This document shows, in pieces, positions 60,546 to 64,000 of a stretch of DNA of 64,000 nucleotides. The stretch is from Actinomycetota bacterium (GTDB lineage: Bacteria; Actinomycetota; Actinomycetes; S36-B12; UBA10799), in NCBI GenBank assembly GCA_020636995.1, contig JACJWU010000004.1:1-64000 (forward strand). The letters run 5' to 3'. Position 1 is the stretch's first letter; each line of letters opens with the position of its first letter. The position numbers and the translations under genes were made by a program. The notes under the pieces are model-generated. The model did not search any database. It had not been told where the DNA came from and saw nothing but the letters and a program-made list of their open reading frames with translations.

Positions 60546-60798
60546 CTGTTCTGTCCAGGGAGATTCGTCACGCGACCCGCCACAGGGGGTTGGCGCAGGG
60601 TCCGTCGGTCAGGTCTGGGCAGATCGGTGAGAGATCGGCATATTGGTTAGTCGGCGGCAGGTTGGTTAGAGTCCCACGGCCGTACAGGGCTAACCGGAGT
60701 GCCGTGTCTCTAACCAAGATGCCGTTCTCTAACCGGAGCACCGCCCGGCCTGCACCGGGCCCAGTCGCTACCGTGACCCACCTGCCTGGACAGAACAG
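60546..60798. mobile_element. 253-bp MITE-like element containing palindrome B4
   Basis: CTGTTCTGTCCAGG (60546-60559) and CCTGGACAGAACAG (60785-60798) are perfect 14-bp terminal inverted repeats. Inside is a full family B palindrome (60628-60741) centred on ACGGCCGT. No ORF is present. No clear target duplication is visible. The same 14-mer also lies beside B3 at 53607. The remaining gap to kgd (60799-60947) holds only the kgd promoter. Confidence 0.55.
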
Positions 60799-60906
60799 TT
60801 GGCTGTCGGCGAGGGGACGCCCAGGACTCACCCCCGGCACCCAAACTGACGCCGAACCGCAACCAAGCACCACCGGGCGACCGATGCGTGTGGCGACGGT
60901 GCTGAC

Positions 60907-60912
60907 TAGTCT
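60907..60912 (+). promoter_or_regulatory. -10 hexamer TAGTCT of kgd
   Basis: It lies 35 nt upstream of the kgd GTG, leaving a leader that ends in CAGGGGCTCAC, a modest ribosome binding site. Confidence 0.45.
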
Positions 60913-60947
60913 TGGGGACGGCATGCGAATCGACCCCAGGGGCTCAC

Positions 60948-63900
60948 GTGACCACTGACGCAAACAGTGCATTCGGCGCGAATGAATGGCTCGTCGACGA
61001 ACTCTACGAGCAGTACCTGCAGGATCGGCATTCCGTCGACCCCGCCTGGTGGGACTTCTTCGCCGACTACGTACCGTCCGACCCGGCCCGCGCCGCGGCG
61101 CTGAAAGCCAAGATCGCACAGACGAAGGGCAAAGCCGAACCGGCCCCGGTGGCCAAACCGGCGGCGCCGCAGGTCGAGGCCGCCGAGGCCACTGTCCTGC
61201 GCGGACCGGCGGCACGGGTCGTCACCAACATGGAGGCCAGCCTCGGCGTCCCGACGGCGACCAGTGTGCGTGCCGTGCCCGCGAAACTGCTCATCGACAA
61301 CCGCGTCGTCATCAACAACCACCTGCGCCGCAAGCGCCAGGGCAAGATCAGTTTCACCCACCTCATCGGCTTCGCCATGGTGCAAGCCATGAAGACCATG
61401 CCCAGCATGAACGTCTCCTACGCCGAGGTCGACGGCAAACCCGCCGTCGTGCAGCACGAGAGCATCGGTCTCGGGATCGCGATCGACATGGAGAAGAGCG
61501 ACGGCACCCGCCAACTGCTGGTGCCGAGCATCAAGGATGCGCAGGAGATGGACTTCGCGGCCTTCCGCCGCTCCTACGAGGACCTCATCCATCGCGCGCG
61601 CACCGGCAAACTCGGCGTGGATGACTTCGCCGGAACCACCGCCAGCCTGACGAACCCCGGCACGATCGGCACGGTGCACTCGGTGCCCCGGCTGATGCCC
61701 GGGCAGGGCGTCATCGTCGGTGTGGGCGCGATGGAGTACCCGGCGGAGTTCCAGGGAGCCGCGGAAGAGAACATCATCCGGCAGGGGATCAGCAAGATCC
61801 TGACGCTGACCTCGACCTACGACCACCGCATCATCCAAGGTGCGCAGAGCGGCGAGTTCCTGCGCCGGATCCACCAGTTGCTGCTCGGCGAGGAGGACTT
61901 CTACGTCAACGTCTTCCGCTCGCTTCGCATCCCGTACGAGCCCATCCGCTGGGCCCATGACATCGCGCTGCGGCACGACGACGAGATCTCGAAGACCGCC
62001 CGTGTCCAGGAGCTGATCCACGCCTACCGCGTGCGCGGCCATTTGATGGCCGACATCGATCCCCTGGAGTACAAGCAGCGCTCACACCCCGACCTCGACG
62101 TATCAAGTCACGGCCTCACACTGTGGGACCTCGACCGCGAGTACGCGACCGGCGGTTTCGGCGGCGAGCCGTTCATGCAACTGCGCACCATCCTGGGCAT
62201 CCTGCGCGACTCCTACTGCCGGACCATCGGCGTGGAGTACATGCACATCCAGGACCCGGAACAGCGATTCTGGATCCAGCAGCACGTCGAGCGACCGTAT
62301 GCTCCCCCTTCGCGTGACGAGCAGATGCAGATCCTCAGGCGTCTCAATGCGGCCGAAGCATTCGAGACCTTCCTACAGACCAAGTACGTGGGCCAGAAGC
62401 GGTTCTCCCTCGAGGGCGCCGAGTCCACCATCGCCGTGCTGGACGAGATCCTTGAGGCTTCCGCACAGGCCGACCTCGACGAGGTGGCCGTGGGTATGCC
62501 CCACCGGGGTCGCCTGAACGTCCTGGCGAACATCGCCGGCAAGCGGTACGCCCAGATCTTCCGCGAGTTCGAAGGCGGCACCGTGGACTCCGTGATGGGC
62601 TCCGGTGACGTCAAGTACCACTTGGGCAGCGAGGGCCTCTACGAGGCCGAGTCCGGCGAGGAGATCACCGTCTCGCTGGCCGCCAACCCCAGTCATCTCG
62701 AGGCCGTGAACCCCGTCCTCGAGGGCATCGTGCGCGCCAAGCAGGACCAACTGGACCGGGGTGAGGACTTCCCCGTCCTACCGGTCCTGATGCATGGTGA
62801 TGCTGCGTTCGCCGGGCAAGGTGTGGTCGCCGAGACCCTCAACCTGTCGCAACTTCGCGGCTATCGGACCGGCGGCACGCTGCACATCATCGTCAACAAC
62901 CAGGTGGGCTTCACCACTGCACCGGAGAGCAGCCGCAGTTCCGTGTACGCCACCGACGTCGCCCGGACCGTGCAGGCACCGATCTTCCACGTCAACGGCG
63001 ACGACCCGGAGGCCTGCGTACGCGTGGCACGGATGGCCTTCGACTTCCGGCAGGCGTTCAAGAAGGACGTGGTCATCGACCTCGTCTGCTACCGCCGCCG
63101 GGGGCACAACGAAGCCGACGACCCGTCTCTGACCAACCCGAAGATGTACCAGCTCATCGACCAGAAGCGCTCGGTGCGCAAGCTGTACACGTCATCGCTG
63201 ATCGAGCGTGGCGACCTGTCGCAGGAGGACGCCGAACAGGCCCTTCAGGACTACCAGGCCCAGCTCGAGCGGGTCTTCTCCGAAACGCGGGAAGCCATGT
63301 CCCATCCTGAGGAGACCAAGGCGGTCGTCGTCGTCGAGTTCCCGGCTCATGTCGAGACGGCGATCAGCGACGAGACGCTCAAGCGGGTGGTCGACACCCA
63401 GATCGCGCTACCGGAGCGGATCACCGTCCACAACCGGCTGAAGCCACAACTGCAGCGCCGCGCCCAGATGGTGGAGGACGGCACCATCGACTGGGCGATG
63501 GGCGAGACGATCGCGTTCGGATCGCTGCTGCTGGAAGGCCGCGACATCCGCCTGAGCGGCCAGGACAGCGGCCGAGGGACGTTCGGCCAGCGGCATGCCG
63601 TGGTGGTGGACCGCATCACCGAGGAGCGCTACGTTCCGCTGCATCACCTCTCCAGCGATCAGGGCCGCTACTACATCTACGACTCGATGCTCAGCGAGTT
63701 CGCGGCGTTGGGCTTCGAGTACGGCTATTCGGTGGAGAACCCCGAGACGCTGGTGCTGTGGGAGGCGCAGTTCGGCGACTTCGCCAACGGCGCGCAGACG
63801 ATCACCGACGAGTTCATCTCCAGCGGAGAGCAGAAGTGGGGCCAGACCTCCGGCATCGTGCTGCTGCTGCCGCACGGGTACGAGGGCCAAGGACCCGACC

Positions 63901-64000
63901 ACTCCTCGGCGCGCGTCGAGCGGTATCTGCAACTGTCCGCGCAGAACAACATGACCGTGGCGATGCCCAGCACGCCGGCCAGCTACTTCCACCTCTTGCG
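60948..64000 (+). CDS. kgd: Multifunctional 2-oxoglutarate decarboxylase/dehydrogenase E2-E1 (partial, 3' end cut)
   Basis: About 1018 residues of an expected about 1230-aa protein. Order: an N-terminal helical segment (NEWLVDELYEQYLQDRHSVD), an Ala/Pro linker, an E2-type acyltransferase domain with catalytic His293 in TYDHRIIQGAQ, then the ThDP E1 domain with MPHRGRLNVLANIAGK, GDAAFAGQGVVAETLN and NNQVGFTTAPES. This fusion is characteristic of Actinobacteria and acts with a separate lipoyl E2 and E3, or as a 2-oxoglutarate decarboxylase/HOA synthase. GTG at 60948. The window ends inside the transketolase-like second half of E1. Confidence 0.95.
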   Translation, partial: MTTDANSAFGANEWLVDELYEQYLQDRHSVDPAWWDFFADYVPSDPARAAALKAKIAQTKGKAEPAPVAKPAAPQVEAAEATVLRGPAARVVTNMEASLGVPTATSVRAVPAKLLIDNRVVINNHLRRKRQGKISFTHLIGFAMVQAMKTMPSMNVSYAEVDGKPAVVQHESIGLGIAIDMEKSDGTRQLLVPSIKDAQEMDFAAFRRSYEDLIHRARTGKLGVDDFAGTTASLTNPGTIGTVHSVPRLMPGQGVIVGVGAMEYPAEFQGAAEENIIRQGISKILTLTSTYDHRIIQGAQSGEFLRRIHQLLLGEEDFYVNVFRSLRIPYEPIRWAHDIALRHDDEISKTARVQELIHAYRVRGHLMADIDPLEYKQRSHPDLDVSSHGLTLWDLDREYATGGFGGEPFMQLRTILGILRDSYCRTIGVEYMHIQDPEQRFWIQQHVERPYAPPSRDEQMQILRRLNAAEAFETFLQTKYVGQKRFSLEGAESTIAVLDEILEASAQADLDEVAVGMPHRGRLNVLANIAGKRYAQIFREFEGGTVDSVMGSGDVKYHLGSEGLYEAESGEEITVSLAANPSHLEAVNPVLEGIVRAKQDQLDRGEDFPVLPVLMHGDAAFAGQGVVAETLNLSQLRGYRTGGTLHIIVNNQVGFTTAPESSRSSVYATDVARTVQAPIFHVNGDDPEACVRVARMAFDFRQAFKKDVVIDLVCYRRRGHNEADDPSLTNPKMYQLIDQKRSVRKLYTSSLIERGDLSQEDAEQALQDYQAQLERVFSETREAMSHPEETKAVVVVEFPAHVETAISDETLKRVVDTQIALPERITVHNRLKPQLQRRAQMVEDGTIDWAMGETIAFGSLLLEGRDIRLSGQDSGRGTFGQRHAVVVDRITEERYVPLHHLSSDQGRYYIYDSMLSEFAALGFEYGYSVENPETLVLWEAQFGDFANGAQTITDEFISSGEQKWGQTSGIVLLLPHGYEGQGPDHSSARVERYLQLSAQNNMTVAMPSTPASYFHLL

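Noticed and set aside
60546..60798. Target-site duplication flanking the 14-bp inverted repeats
   Set aside because: Flanking bases differ (GCTAG on the left, TTGGC on the right), so transposition is not proven.

Overview
The window comes from a high-GC Actinomycetota chromosome, probably an environmental, aerobic, amino-acid-prototrophic heterotroph. The evidence is: a Kgd-type E2-E1 fusion (2-oxoglutarate decarboxylase/dehydrogenase) at the right edge; a LysX-type fusion of an MprF-like membrane part with lysyl-tRNA synthetase; a glnA4-aldC-SDR-amidotransferase cluster of the mycobacterial kind; peptide-leader attenuators before leuA, ilvB and the sulfite reductase; and many start codons only 6-7 nt after a TANNNT-like -10 hexamer, the layout of leaderless mRNAs. 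I cannot name a genus. No rRNA, tRNA or CRISPR array was recognised.

Layout. 1-1621: an IS1380-type insertion sequence starting at base 1. 1.7-6.6 kb: NIL-domain protein, glutamine-synthetase-like ligase, aldehyde dehydrogenase, SDR and, convergent, a class I glutamine-amidotransferase-fold hydrolase, probably gamma-glutamyl-polyamine/GABA catabolism. 6.6-25.9 kb: branched-chain and serine biosynthesis (leuA with leader; serA; ilvB-ilvN-chaA-ilvC with leader; ilvD), with a secreted subtilase, glutamate decarboxylase, fructosamine kinase, TMEM175-like channel, amtB-glnB and a nuclease-like gene bracketed by palindromes. 25.9-34.8 kb: cell-envelope and unknown genes, including an L,D-transpeptidase and the ATP-grasp/alpha-E/transglutaminase operon. 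34.8-38.1 kb: pta-ackA. 38.3-39.9 kb: an IS110-family element next to palindromic repeats. 40-53.4 kb, minus strand: phosphatase, InhA-like reductase, a very large DabB-DabA fusion, lipoprotein, a 41-aa ORF, lysX, acetoacetyl-CoA synthetase and a DUF2510 repeat protein. 53.9-59.3 kb: sugar porter and the assimilatory sulfate-reduction operon (Cys leader, sulfite reductase, zinc-ribbon peptide, APS reductase, chelatase). 59.4-64 kb: acyl-CoA dehydrogenase and the start of kgd, which runs off the edge.

How the genes work together. LeuA, IlvBN, IlvC and IlvD make up most of the branched-chain pathway, and two leader peptides rich in the end-product codons suggest each operon senses charged tRNA. 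A Cys-rich leader does the same for sulfur. AmtB/GlnB, the GlnA-like ligase and Gad tie nitrogen to glutamate/GABA. Pta-AckA, AacS, acyl-CoA dehydrogenase and Kgd handle acyl-CoA and TCA flux. The Dab fusion would supply bicarbonate for carboxylations.

The most unusual things are the single-chain DabB-DabA protein and the density of intergenic palindromic repeats: family A with GCAGATTGCG arms, family B with GGTTAG cores, family D of 19-bp units, plus a 35-bp tandem repeat. Family A flanks a DUF559/AbiEi-like gene on both sides, and family B lies at the edge of the IS110 element and inside a 253-bp MITE-like unit.
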